The notes beneath the pieces were generated by a model, which saw only the letters and a list, made by a program, of their open reading frames with translations, made no database searches and was not told the DNA's origin. 64,000 bases of DNA from Nostoc sp. LEGE 06077. GTDB taxonomy: Bacteria > Cyanobacteriota > Cyanobacteriia > Cyanobacteriales > Nostocaceae. This document shows positions 24,929 through 33,767 of this stretch, piece after piece. The stretch lies in assembly GCF_015207705.1 (NCBI RefSeq), contig NZ_JADEWI010000040.1:1-64000 (forward strand), written 5' to 3'. Every line of letters begins with the position of its first letter. Position 1 is the stretch's first letter. Both the position numbers and the translations under genes were made by a program.

Positions 24929-25489
24929 TGTTAGTTCTTACTTGTAAATGTTACTGTTTGCTATTAGTAATTGGCTGACGTTGATTTATCAACATTTTGC
25001 TCAATACCTAGCTTTGTGACGCAGAATTCCAAAGTCAAAAAACTACTTTAGCTTTTGCTGGAATATTAATTATTTCTGCCTAATTGTCTGGGCTAAGTAA
25101 GTTGGTCTAAATCAAGTTGCAATCACTAGTATTTTTTCCCTAAATAACATGAGATACACTAGTAATATTTAGCTTAATCTGTACCTATTACTTTAGACTT
25201 TTAGTTAGGCTTCAATAATTAAGCTTACTCTTAATTTAGCTTAGTTAACTTTATAAAATATGATGTTATTTATTATTTTTAATCTATATTAACTTTTGTT
25301 CATTAGAACCAAGTTAAGTATTGCAAAGAAGTTTCATAAAATTAGCGCAATTATACCATTGTTTTTTGGAGCGATCGCCCATTTTAAAAAAAGTTAGCTT
25401 TATCAAGAATTAAGCTTTTAATTATAACTTTAGTTCTGTTTATGGGAACAATAAACTATAACTATTTAACTGAATAAAAATTTGTGATT
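24929..25489. other. AT-rich intergenic region between the Usp and CHAT genes
   Basis: About 560 bases with no coding potential, over 65% A+T by eye. It must carry two divergent promoters, but no single -35/-10 pair is convincing. One GCGATCGC (HIP1) site lies at about 25371. I see no hairpin. Confidence 0.6.
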
Positions 25490-28400
25490 ATGCAATTTTC
25501 TAAAATTACTGTAAGTATTCTGCTGACTTTAGCTTCTCCAGCTTTGGTATTGTATCATTCACCACAGGCAATTTCTCAAGCGCCAACACCAACAGCCGAA
25601 GAAAGTATCACCGCAGCCATTATGTTAAATAATCAAGGTGAAGGGCTTGTTTATAAAGACTTGGTTAGTTTAGCTGATTTACAAGCGGGGTTAGAACTCT
25701 TTCAGCAGTCCTTAGCAATATTTAAACAATATGGTGCGAAAGCTGGAGAAGCCAACAGCTTAGTAAATATTGGCTACGTTAACCTACGGAAAGGAGAGTA
25801 TGCCAAAGCACTGGAATTTTTTCAGTCAGGCTTAGATATTCGCCGCAAACTCCGCGACAAAGAAAACGAATGGATACCTTTATCTTATATTGGGGAAGTA
25901 TATGTAAATCTAGGAGAATATCAAAAAGCACTCGATTTTTATCAACCAGCTTTAACAGTTTTAAAAGAATTAAAAGCAGCTAATCCTCAAGGTTATAGTT
26001 ACGCTACTAGCGAAGCTAGTCTATTAGCAGATATTGGCTCAGTTTACTTCCGTACAGGTAAATATTCTCAATCTTTAGAGTTTTATCAACAAAGTTTAAC
26101 AATTCAACAAGCCAAGGGAGATAAAAGTGGAACTGCCCAAGCTTTAAACAACATTGGGGTAGTTTATCTTAATTTGGGTAACTATGTCCAAGCACTTGAT
26201 AATTATGAACAGGCATTAAAAGAGTTGCAAGAATGCTGCTCAATATTTTATGGTACACAAGCGGCAATTTTTAATAATATTTCCGGCGCATACTTTAGCT
26301 TAGGACAATATCAAAAGTCTCTGGAATTTGCGGAAAAATCTACAAATATTTATAAAAAATTAGGTACTGGGGAGTACAAAAGTACAGATGAGCAAGCAAT
26401 AAAGTTACTATATAATGCTCTCGGTCAAAATGCTCAAGCTCTGCAACAAGTTACCAACCGCGCTAATGTGGGGGATGCTTTTGGTAAAGACTCGTTTCAG
26501 TTTCAAGGTGCAGCGTTAAATCTGAATAATATTGGACAGATATATTCTAGTTTGGGTAAGTATGACGAAGCACTAAAGTTATATCAACAGGCTTTAGAGA
26601 TATACAAACAAAATAACTATAAACTTGGCATTGCCGTTGCACTAAATAATATTGGGCGCGTTTACCAAAATTTAGGCAACTATAACCAAGCTCTCGAATT
26701 TAATCAACAAGCCTTAGTTAATTATCGGGAAGTTGGCGATCGCACTGGCGAAGGCGTAACAATTAGTAACTTAGGGCAAGTTTATCAAAAGCAAAATCAG
26801 TATGATAAAGCTTTGGGACTATATCAGCAAGCGGTAACTATTCATCGAGAAGTTGCAGATAAAGTCAGTGAAGCTGCGACGCTGAAGTTTTTGGGGGATG
26901 TACTAGCTGCACAGAATCAACCACCACTAGCGATCGCATTTTACAAACAATCAGTCAATTTAACAGAAACGATTCGGCAAAATTTACGAGTTGTACCGAC
27001 AGATATCCAAAAATCTTACACCGAAACTGTCTCAGAAAGATATCGCCGCCTAGCTGATTTATTACTACAACAAAATCGTCCAGCGGAAGCACAGCAAGTT
27101 TTAGATTTACTCAAAATTCAGGAAGTTAGTGACTTTATTGGGAATCGCGGTACTAGTAAACCAAAAGTCACAAATAGAAATACTCAGCGGGGAAGTTCGG
27201 GAACAGTCGCCGTTAAAACCGAACCAGAGACATTACCGTTAAAACCCCAAGAAGCCGAAATATCTCAAAAGTATAGCGCTATCCAAGATAAAGCGATCGC
27301 TCTGGGTAAAGAACTCACCAGCCTGCGAAAAATTCCCCCGCAAACCCGCAACGCCACTCAAGAAAAACGCATCGCTGAATTGGTGAAACTAGAACAAACT
27401 ACTAACGCCGAGTTTAACAAGTTTATTAAAAGTCCCTCGGTTGTGGCGTTGGTACAACAATTATCAGCCACATCAGGACAGGAAAATTTAAACTTACGTC
27501 AACTCAATTCGTTAAGAGATAACTTACGTCAGTTAAATCAAAAAGCTGTATTGCTATATCCTTTAGTTTTAGAAGACAGATTAGAGTTAGTAATTGTCTC
27601 CGCTGATGCGCCGCCAATTCACCGCACTGTCCCAGTAAAAGCAGCAGAGTTAAATCAAACAATTAATGAATTTCGTGAAGCAGTTCTTGTTCCTTATAAA
27701 AATAGTAAAGCACCAGCTAATAAATTATATAACTGGCTAATTAAACCCATAGAAAATGATTTAAAACAAGCGGATGCTAAAACTATAATTTATGCTCCCG
27801 ATGGCAAACTCAGGTATGTACCTTTAGCTGCATTATATGATGGGCAAAATTGGTTGGTTCAACGCTTTGTTATTAACAATATTACTGCCGCCAGTTTAAC
27901 TAAATTAGTTAATCAACCACCAACATCAGTCAAAGCTTTAGCGGCTGCTTTCACAAAAGGTGAATATACAGTCAAAGTCGGACAACGCCAAGAGATGTTT
28001 AGTGGTTTAGAATTTGCCAAAGTAGAAGTAGAAAACTTAGCAAAAATTCTCCCAGGAAGCAAAGTTGTCTTAGATAAAGATTTCAATCCTCAAGCAACAA
28101 TTCCCCAAATGAACGATTATAAAATTGTACATTTGGCGACTCATGGCAAACTTGTCAATGGTTCTCCCGAAGATTCATTTATTGTGTTTGGTGATGGTGA
28201 ACACGCAACTTTGCGCGATATTGAAAATTGGTCTTTGTCAAATGTAGATTTAGTAGTTTTGAGTGCTTGTCAAACTGGTTTAGGCGAAAAAACAGCGAAT
28301 GGACAAGAAATTCTTGGTTTGGGATATGAGATGCAACTAGCAGGTGCTAAAGCCACAATGGCTTCATTATGGGCTGTATCTGATGGCGGAACACAAGCTT

Positions 28401-28555
28401 TAATGAATGCCTTTTATACAACCTTAAAAACAGGAAAACTTACCAAATCTGAGGCATTACAAAAAGCCCAAATTGCTTTATTAACAGATAAGAATAGTGA
28501 ATTTAACCATCCTTATTATTGGTCGGCTTTTATTTTGATTGGTAATGGTTTATGA
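25490..28555 (+). CDS. Secreted TPR protein with C-terminal CHAT protease domain
   Basis: About 1021 residues. The N-terminus (MQFSKITVSILLTLASPALV, then QAISQAPTP) looks like a Sec signal peptide. ATG 25490 is used, since GTG 25484 adds only two residues. Residues 45-480 are at least nine TPRs of the NNIGxVYxxLGxYxxALxxYxQAL type. After a charged linker the CHAT domain spans about 690-1021. The catalytic pair is visible as His in VHLATHGKL (about residue 884) and Cys in VVLSACQTGLGE (about 926). CHAT proteins are caspase-like proteases activated through their repeats. A secreted one would act in the periplasm. No obvious substrate gene is adjacent. Confidence 0.88.
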   Translation: MQFSKITVSILLTLASPALVLYHSPQAISQAPTPTAEESITAAIMLNNQGEGLVYKDLVSLADLQAGLELFQQSLAIFKQYGAKAGEANSLVNIGYVNLRKGEYAKALEFFQSGLDIRRKLRDKENEWIPLSYIGEVYVNLGEYQKALDFYQPALTVLKELKAANPQGYSYATSEASLLADIGSVYFRTGKYSQSLEFYQQSLTIQQAKGDKSGTAQALNNIGVVYLNLGNYVQALDNYEQALKELQECCSIFYGTQAAIFNNISGAYFSLGQYQKSLEFAEKSTNIYKKLGTGEYKSTDEQAIKLLYNALGQNAQALQQVTNRANVGDAFGKDSFQFQGAALNLNNIGQIYSSLGKYDEALKLYQQALEIYKQNNYKLGIAVALNNIGRVYQNLGNYNQALEFNQQALVNYREVGDRTGEGVTISNLGQVYQKQNQYDKALGLYQQAVTIHREVADKVSEAATLKFLGDVLAAQNQPPLAIAFYKQSVNLTETIRQNLRVVPTDIQKSYTETVSERYRRLADLLLQQNRPAEAQQVLDLLKIQEVSDFIGNRGTSKPKVTNRNTQRGSSGTVAVKTEPETLPLKPQEAEISQKYSAIQDKAIALGKELTSLRKIPPQTRNATQEKRIAELVKLEQTTNAEFNKFIKSPSVVALVQQLSATSGQENLNLRQLNSLRDNLRQLNQKAVLLYPLVLEDRLELVIVSADAPPIHRTVPVKAAELNQTINEFREAVLVPYKNSKAPANKLYNWLIKPIENDLKQADAKTIIYAPDGKLRYVPLAALYDGQNWLVQRFVINNITAASLTKLVNQPPTSVKALAAAFTKGEYTVKVGQRQEMFSGLEFAKVEVENLAKILPGSKVVLDKDFNPQATIPQMNDYKIVHLATHGKLVNGSPEDSFIVFGDGEHATLRDIENWSLSNVDLVVLSACQTGLGEKTANGQEILGLGYEMQLAGAKATMASLWAVSDGGTQALMNAFYTTLKTGKLTKSEALQKAQIALLTDKNSEFNHPYYWSAFILIGNGL

Positions 28556-28609
28556 ATTAAGAATAACAAGCAAAAAAGTACTATTCTCCCCCTAGCACTC
28601 AGTACCTTG

Positions 28610-28738
28610 CTATAGGAATCATATTTGATGTTTGAACGAGGGTAATAGGCGATCGCACTTCATGTTACCCAACGGTAGGGGCGTATGGCCGTACGCCCCT
28701 ACTAAGATTTTTTCAAAAATCAAATAAGACTGCTATAT
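28610..28738. mobile_element. 129-bp MITE-like element, copy 2
   Basis: Same length, ends and layout as 13019-13147: left end CTATAGGAATCATATTTGAT, right end ATAAGACTGCTATA, central near-perfect 28-base palindrome at 28675-28702 (core GTATGGCCGTAC, one mismatched pair). Differences between the copies include compensating changes in the palindrome arms (CGAAC/GTTCG versus CGTA(T)/TACG). Confidence 0.75.
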
Positions 28739-28771
28739 AGAACCCCAACTTATTCAAGAAGTCGGGGTTCT
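28739..28771. terminator. Hairpin repeat abutting the MITE
   Basis: AGAACCCCAACTT (28739-28751) pairs with AAGTCGGGGTTCT (28759-28771) with one mismatch. It is a common cyanobacterial palindromic repeat and may terminate the CHAT transcript about 190 bases after its stop. No T-run follows. Confidence 0.55.
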
Positions 28772-29301
28772 CAGCCTGAAAGCAAATGAATATTTTGCAG
28801 AGATTTATCAGTAATTAGAACATTTGTCACAGAAATGAGGGCTGAATTTACAAAATTGACTGCCTGTTATTGCATAAACCGTACAATAGGGAAAACTAGT
28901 AATTTCAACTCTAGCTTTTTGTGAAGTTGGCATTTTTGTAGATGCTTGAGTAGACCTGATTTTAGCTAGAATCCCAGATAGAAGCTTGGGGAATGCTAAA
29001 CAAGCGATCGCATTAATCAGAGTGAGGCAGATTGCATCTGTGAAGTTTATAGGTAATCACCCCCATTGAGAAGTTAGGTGGTCGCTGTTTTGGTTGGCAA
29101 ACATCTAAATTAAGCAATCGTTGGCGGATGTATTGCTTAAAGTTTATATAAGTTCACTTTAACATAAATTTTTATCAATACAACCGTTGATTTTGCGAAA
29201 TAGCGGACACAATTGGCGATGTCAAAATTCAGGAGAGTATTGTAGTGTCAATAGCAGAATAAACTGGAACTAAAAAATTACTACACTTTAGGCAATGTGT
29301 T

Positions 29302-31263
29302 ATGTCAAACACCCAATCTGCATCTTCCGCATTATTTAACATCAGTCAGCGAGAAAAGCTGGCATACCAAGGTTCTGTCGATTACACAAAAGTAAATTTA
29401 CTTTGGGAGATTTGGCCTTTAGCCGCCAAAGAATTTGGCAATATTGTGGCGTTGCGAAATCCCCACTCAAAACCAGAAACAGTGGTTACATATACCCAGT
29501 TGGCGGATCAAATTCAACAATTTGCAGCTGGGTTACAGGCCTTAGAAGTCAAAGTAGGCGATCGCATTTCCTTAATTGCCGATAACAGTCCCCGCTGGTT
29601 TATCGCCGATCAAGGTATCATGACCGCTGGAGGAGTTAACGCAGTGCGTAGCGCCCAAGCGGAAAAAGAAGAACTGCTATATATTATTGCCAACAGCGGC
29701 AGTACAGTTGTAGTAGTTGAAGATTTAAAAACTCTCGGTAAATTAAAAGAACGTCTGAATGACTTGCCCATTCGATTGGTCGTGTTACTTTCAGATGAAA
29801 CACCACCAGCTGACGACGCACTCAAAATCTTAAATTTTTCCCAGCTACAAGCAGTCGGTGCAAATCAGACATTAGTCAAGCCGCAGCAGTCGCCTGATTC
29901 CTTAGCAACTTTAATTTATACATCTGGCACAACAGGTAAACCCAAAGGTGTTATGCTGTCTCACAGCAATTTAATGCACCAAGTTATCTCCCTCAGAGCC
30001 ATAGTCCAACCACATCCGGGTGATATTGTGTTGAGTATTTTGCCCACTTGGCACAGCTACGAACGCAGTGGTGAATACTTTTTGTTATCACAAGGTTGTA
30101 CCCAAATTTACACAAACTTGCGTTCTGTTAAACGCGATTTGAAGGAATTTCAGCCGCATTTCATGATTGCTGTCCCTCGCTTGTGGGAATCGATTTATGA
30201 AGGCGTACAGAAGCAATTTCGAGAACAACCTGCTAACAAACAACGCTTGATTAACTTTTTACTGGGCATAAGCGAAAAGTATATCAAAGCGCAACGCATT
30301 GCCCAAGGATTATGTTTAGATCATATCAATGCTTCAGCCATTGAACGAACCACCGCGAAGATCCAAGCATTAGCCCTGCTACCGTTGCATATTTTGGGAG
30401 AAAAGCTTGTTTATGCCAAAGTGAGGGAAGCCACAGGCGGACGCATCAAACAAGTTATTAGTGGCGGTGGGGCGCTACCAAGACACATCGATAACTTTTT
30501 TGAAATTGTTGGTGTAGAAATTTTACAAGGTTACGGTTTAACAGAAACTTCTCCCGTGACTAATGCTCGTCGTCCTTGGCGGAATTTTCGGGGTTCATCC
30601 GGTCAACCAATTCCCGGTACAGAAGTAAAAATTGTAGATCCAGAAAATCGCCAGCCTCTAGCCAAAGGACAAAGAGGTTTAGTGCTATTGAAAGGGCCAC
30701 AAATCATGCAAGGGTATTACCAAAACCCTGAAGCCACAGCCAAAGCCATTGATCCTGAAGGATGGTTTGATAGCGGTGATTTGGGTTGGGTAACACCAGA
30801 AAATGACTTAGTGCTGACGGGCAGGGCAAAAGATACAATTGTCTTGACTAATGGGGAAAACATCGAACCACAGCCAATTGAAGATGCCTGTTTGCGATCG
30901 CCTTATATTGACCAAATCATGCTTGTAGGGCAAGATCAGCGCAGTATTGGTGCTTTAATTGTTCCCAACCTCGAAGCCTTAGAAAAATGGGCTGAAAGTC
31001 AGAACGTGCAACTCAATCTACCAACTCAACTCAGCACTGGTGTTGACCTAGAGAGTAAAATAATCCAGGATTTGTTTCGCCAAGAATTGAATCGGGAAGT
31101 ACAGAATCGTCCAGGTTATCGTTTAGATGACCGCATTGGGCCATTCAGGCTGATTCTCGAACCGTTTTCTATTGAAAATGGCTTGATGACCCAAACACTA
31201 AAAATCCGGCGACACGTTGTTGCAGAACGCTACGGCGACCTGATTAACAAAATGTTTTCCTGA
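29302..31263 (+). CDS. aas: Acyl-ACP synthetase / long-chain fatty acid-CoA ligase (AMP-forming)
   Basis: 653 residues of the ANL superfamily. The P-loop-like motif is YTSGTTGKPKGVMLSHSNL near residues 212-230. Further motifs are QGYGLTETSPV, the hinge GWFDSGDLGW and the catalytic C-terminal Lys region (NGLMTQTLKIRRH near 630). Residues QVISGGGALPRHIDNFF and the 190-residue insertion after the P-loop match the cyanobacterial long-chain group. In cyanobacteria this single enzyme recycles free fatty acids by activating them, chiefly onto ACP. It is a peripheral membrane enzyme. The YlqD gene follows after 82 bases containing heptad-like repeats, probably as a separate unit. Whether ACP or CoA is the acceptor cannot be read from sequence. 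Confidence 0.88.
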   Translation: MSNTQSASSALFNISQREKLAYQGSVDYTKVNLLWEIWPLAAKEFGNIVALRNPHSKPETVVTYTQLADQIQQFAAGLQALEVKVGDRISLIADNSPRWFIADQGIMTAGGVNAVRSAQAEKEELLYIIANSGSTVVVVEDLKTLGKLKERLNDLPIRLVVLLSDETPPADDALKILNFSQLQAVGANQTLVKPQQSPDSLATLIYTSGTTGKPKGVMLSHSNLMHQVISLRAIVQPHPGDIVLSILPTWHSYERSGEYFLLSQGCTQIYTNLRSVKRDLKEFQPHFMIAVPRLWESIYEGVQKQFREQPANKQRLINFLLGISEKYIKAQRIAQGLCLDHINASAIERTTAKIQALALLPLHILGEKLVYAKVREATGGRIKQVISGGGALPRHIDNFFEIVGVEILQGYGLTETSPVTNARRPWRNFRGSSGQPIPGTEVKIVDPENRQPLAKGQRGLVLLKGPQIMQGYYQNPEATAKAIDPEGWFDSGDLGWVTPENDLVLTGRAKDTIVLTNGENIEPQPIEDACLRSPYIDQIMLVGQDQRSIGALIVPNLEALEKWAESQNVQLNLPTQLSTGVDLESKIIQDLFRQELNREVQNRPGYRLDDRIGPFRLILEPFSIENGLMTQTLKIRRHVVAERYGDLINKMFS

Positions 31264-31345
31264 TCTTCAAAAGTGCTGAGTACTGAATGCTGAGTATCAA
31301 ACCTCAATCATTGCCAACGCAAATTTTATAGAGTGAACGCGAAAT

Positions 31346-31795
31346 ATGGATGTCTCCAACCCCCAACTACTTTTGAAGCGCATTGTGAATGTCAAAGTTA
31401 TTGTTACTCCCCTCTGGAGAGAGGAAGTACAACAGCAATTGCAAGCCCAGATCAATCAACTTGATCAGCAATTGCAACAACTTGACCTAGAAGGACAAAG
31501 AGCGATCTCCGCCATTCAAAAGCAAAGTATCCAACCACCTAGCCCCCAAACTCTGCAACAAATCGACAACATCCAACTGCAAGTTAATCAAAAGAAAAGC
31601 GAATTCCTAGAGCAAAAAAATCAAATGCTGCAAAATCTTCAGCAAGTGCAGATGCTGGAGTTAGATCAAGAAGTTAACCAATTTCAAATGGAAGGATTTT
31701 TCCGTGTAGAAAAAGGTGATAACTTAATTAGCAAAATGCAGGTAGAAATCGTCATGCGCGATGGCATTATCGAAGATATTCGCGGCGATATCTAA
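31346..31795 (+). CDS. YlqD-family protein
   Basis: 149 residues. The N-terminal strand LLLKRIVNVKVIVTPLWREEVQQQLQAQ and the C-terminal FRVEKGDNLISKMQVEIVMRDGIIEDIRGDI frame a long Gln-rich coiled coil (about residues 30-110). This order matches the YlqD family, conserved in cyanobacteria and Firmicutes, of unknown function. It is soluble, with no signal peptide. A perfect 21-bp hairpin starts three bases after the stop. Confidence 0.8.
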   Translation: MDVSNPQLLLKRIVNVKVIVTPLWREEVQQQLQAQINQLDQQLQQLDLEGQRAISAIQKQSIQPPSPQTLQQIDNIQLQVNQKKSEFLEQKNQMLQNLQQVQMLELDQEVNQFQMEGFFRVEKGDNLISKMQVEIVMRDGIIEDIRGDI

Positions 31796-31797
31796 AT

Positions 31798-31860
31798 AAA
31801 GTATGAAGTGTGAAGTATGAAGTCTGAAAGTTTATACTTCACACTTCATACTTTTATTTT
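31798..31860. terminator. 21-bp perfect hairpin built from heptad repeats
   Basis: The arms 31798-31818 and 31834-31854 are perfectly complementary over 21 bases. They consist of GTATGAA/GTGTGAA heptads (STRR) and their inverse, with a 15-base loop and TATTTT after. It would end the YlqD transcript, and the stop codon of the convergent gene lies inside it. Confidence 0.8.
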
Positions 31861-32356
31861 GGCGACTCCCCTGCTTACACTGTATCTGGGAGCCAGCCCA
31901 GATAATTTCCCACACGGGCGGTGAACTAACAAAAAGCGATCGCCCAAAAGTATTCATCTCCACACGATATTTAATCGCATTGACTGAATTACTATGCTGG
32001 GGAATTTGTGTAATGGTGACTAAGGCTTGATTGTGTTGGGGATAAATTACTTCTACCTTCCGTGTTCCTGTTTCTATCCCGACATCTTCAATTGCATTCA
32101 ACGCCAGAGTTGTGGGGTCACTGCCTTGGCGAGCCGAATTGAGACTTTCCAATGGTATAGATTTATAGTTAACACGTTCTGGATCAACCACAAGATTTTC
32201 CGAATTATGCATGACTGAAAATTGTGGTCTTTCTTGTTTTGCAGTATTTATAACTGTTGTCGCAGGTTGATGCTGAGTGATATACACACTAGTAGCAGCA
32301 GTAGCAATAATACTGAGTAGTAAAATTCGCAGAAACTTCCACTTTCCTGAAAGCAT
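31832..32356 (-). CDS. Membrane-anchored hypothetical protein
   Basis: About 174 residues with one N-terminal membrane anchor (FLRILLLSIIATAATSVYI) and a soluble part that should face the periplasm. The C-terminal half VEVIYPQHNQALVTITQIPQ...KYRVEMNTFG looks like a beta-rich domain. I do not recognise a family. ATG 32356 is chosen over TTG 32365. The last residues (NKSMKCEV) and the stop are encoded inside the 31798-31860 hairpin, so the natural C-terminus may have been replaced when that repeat arrived. Confidence 0.65.
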   Translation of the reverse strand: MLSGKWKFLRILLLSIIATAATSVYITQHQPATTVINTAKQERPQFSVMHNSENLVVDPERVNYKSIPLESLNSARQGSDPTTLALNAIEDVGIETGTRKVEVIYPQHNQALVTITQIPQHSNSVNAIKYRVEMNTFGRSLFVSSPPVWEIIWAGSQIQCKQGSRQNKSMKCEV

Positions 32357-32365
32357 AGCTAACAA

Positions 32366-32669
32366 AAATTTGCCACAGACTAATTGTTAATTCTGAATTT
32401 TAAATTGTTTTAGCAATAAATACTGTCCTAAACTAAGTGACTCTGGCTATACATAGACTCTGATCTTGTCTGAAAGTTCCAGAGGTAAACAGCCATTCTC
32501 GATAATTCTAGGGTGATTAATATCGGCAACGATTTTTGCGCCGCAAAGTGAGAAAATGATTAGAGGAAATGCGATCGCCAATTAATTTTCTAGAGAGCTG
32601 ACAATAACAGCATAGATGTGTAAAGTAGTTGAGGAACATCTAGCTTTCTCAATATTCACACATCCATCT
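32366..32669. other. Intergenic region, nothing recognised
   Basis: About 300 AT-rich bases between two divergent small genes with one HIP1-like site near 32572. No hairpin, repeat or frame stands out. Confidence 0.5.
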
Positions 32670-32909
32670 ATGGATAGAAAAACAAAACGCCTACTGCTGC
32701 TTGTAGCTTCCTGTAGTATTGCTGGGGTCATTTTAGGTGGTACTAGCAGCTGGGCAGAAAGTAATCTTTGTTTACGTGCGAATCAAGTTACCAGCAATTG
32801 CTTGACCCAAGACCCCATTGAAAAAACTATCCAAGGTATGAGTACCGGGTTAATCGCCGGGGCTGGGGCAGCTTTCGGTGTAGCATGGAATATCCGCCAC
32901 GAAGACTAA
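32670..32909 (+). CDS. Small exported hypothetical protein
   Basis: 79 residues from ATG 32670: a basic start MDRKTKR, a hydrophobic segment LLLLVASCSIAGVILGGTSSWA and then a mature part with two Cys (NLCLRANQVTSNCL) and a Gly/Ala-rich hydrophobic stretch (STGLIAGAGAAFGVAWNI) ending IRHED. The later ATG is preferred over ATG 32616 because it gives a clean signal peptide. The two cysteines suit a disulfide in the periplasm. No function known. The gene end overlaps the stop of the convergent gene by four bases. Confidence 0.6.
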   Translation: MDRKTKRLLLLVASCSIAGVILGGTSSWAESNLCLRANQVTSNCLTQDPIEKTIQGMSTGLIAGAGAAFGVAWNIRHED

Positions 32910-33643
32910 AATTGATAGTTGCGATCGCGTACCCATAGACTCACAGGCATAGCTTTACCCTGTGGGTCAACTTTCACCTTGACTATAATTGATCGCAATT
33001 GTCCGTCTCTCGTTTGTCGCACAGCTTGAGAAACATCGTTATTGATTTGTTGCCTTTCTTCATCTGGCACATTATAATTTTCGATCCCATACTGTACATA
33101 ACCATCCTGATAAACACCTTTTAAGGCGGCTTGATTAGTAGGAAGGGATCTAGGTTGATTACTAGTTACTCGTACAGGTCTCCAAGCCCTAGGAACACCA
33201 CGGCTAAAAGATGGCTGCTCCTGTAAAATCACATACAAGGTAGTTCCTTCGATTAATTGTCCATTCCGTCCGCGATTTCTCCGCAGTAATTCTTGCCAGC
33301 CTGATACTCTTCTGAGGGTAGAAAGGCGAGAGATATTGTAGTCAAGCTCTAAAGAATTACCTTGCAGAACATTACGAGAATTTACAGGGACAGTTTGCAG
33401 AATTACTTCTTTACCTGTGATGTTAGTATACGCCGATAAGAAAGGTACGGCAAAAATGATTCCGGCTTGAATTGCTAAGGGAAGTATCAACCGTCCTATT
33501 GGTAACGGCTTATTTGCTCTTTGTTCTGTAGCTAACAAATAATCCCGAAAAGTCAGCTTCTCGGAAAATTCTGCTTCGGGAGACAATGATTTATTCTTAG
33601 TAGATTCAGACTTTTTAGTAGATTCCGAAGATTCATTTTTCAT
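32906..33643 (-). CDS. GDYXXLXY-type membrane-anchored protein
   Basis: About 245 residues. A charged N-terminus (KNESSESTKKSESTKN) and amphipathic helix precede one membrane segment (LILPLAIQAGIIFAVPFLSAY). The soluble domain carries the two landmarks of this family: LQGNSLELDYNIS, the GDYxxLxY-like motif, and DGYVQYGIENYNVPDEERQ. ATG 33643 is used because AGGA lies about 9 bases upstream. The partner DUF2157 membrane protein is encoded directly upstream on the same strand, an arrangement conserved in many bacteria. The pair's function is not established. Confidence 0.8.
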   Translation of the reverse strand: MKNESSESTKKSESTKNKSLSPEAEFSEKLTFRDYLLATEQRANKPLPIGRLILPLAIQAGIIFAVPFLSAYTNITGKEVILQTVPVNSRNVLQGNSLELDYNISRLSTLRRVSGWQELLRRNRGRNGQLIEGTTLYVILQEQPSFSRGVPRAWRPVRVTSNQPRSLPTNQAALKGVYQDGYVQYGIENYNVPDEERQQINNDVSQAVRQTRDGQLRSIIVKVKVDPQGKAMPVSLWVRDRNYQF

Positions 33644-33767
33644 GAGCGTAGTCCTAGTAGTAAGGAGAAACAAAATAATTAGGACTAACGCAGAGAAACT
33701 CTAAAAACAGCGATGCACAGAAATTGATAGGGGCTAGTTTAGCGTTTTGTATCCCCAGAGAAGAAAA

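Larger units (their letters stand above)
28556..29301. other. Intergenic region before the acyl-ACP synthetase gene
   Basis: It holds the 129-bp MITE (28610-28738), the hairpin (28739-28771) and then some 530 bases of AT-rich DNA without a frame. The HIP1 site near 29005 is the only other feature I see. GGAGAG at about 29232 lies too far from ATG 29302 to act as its ribosome site. Confidence 0.55.
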
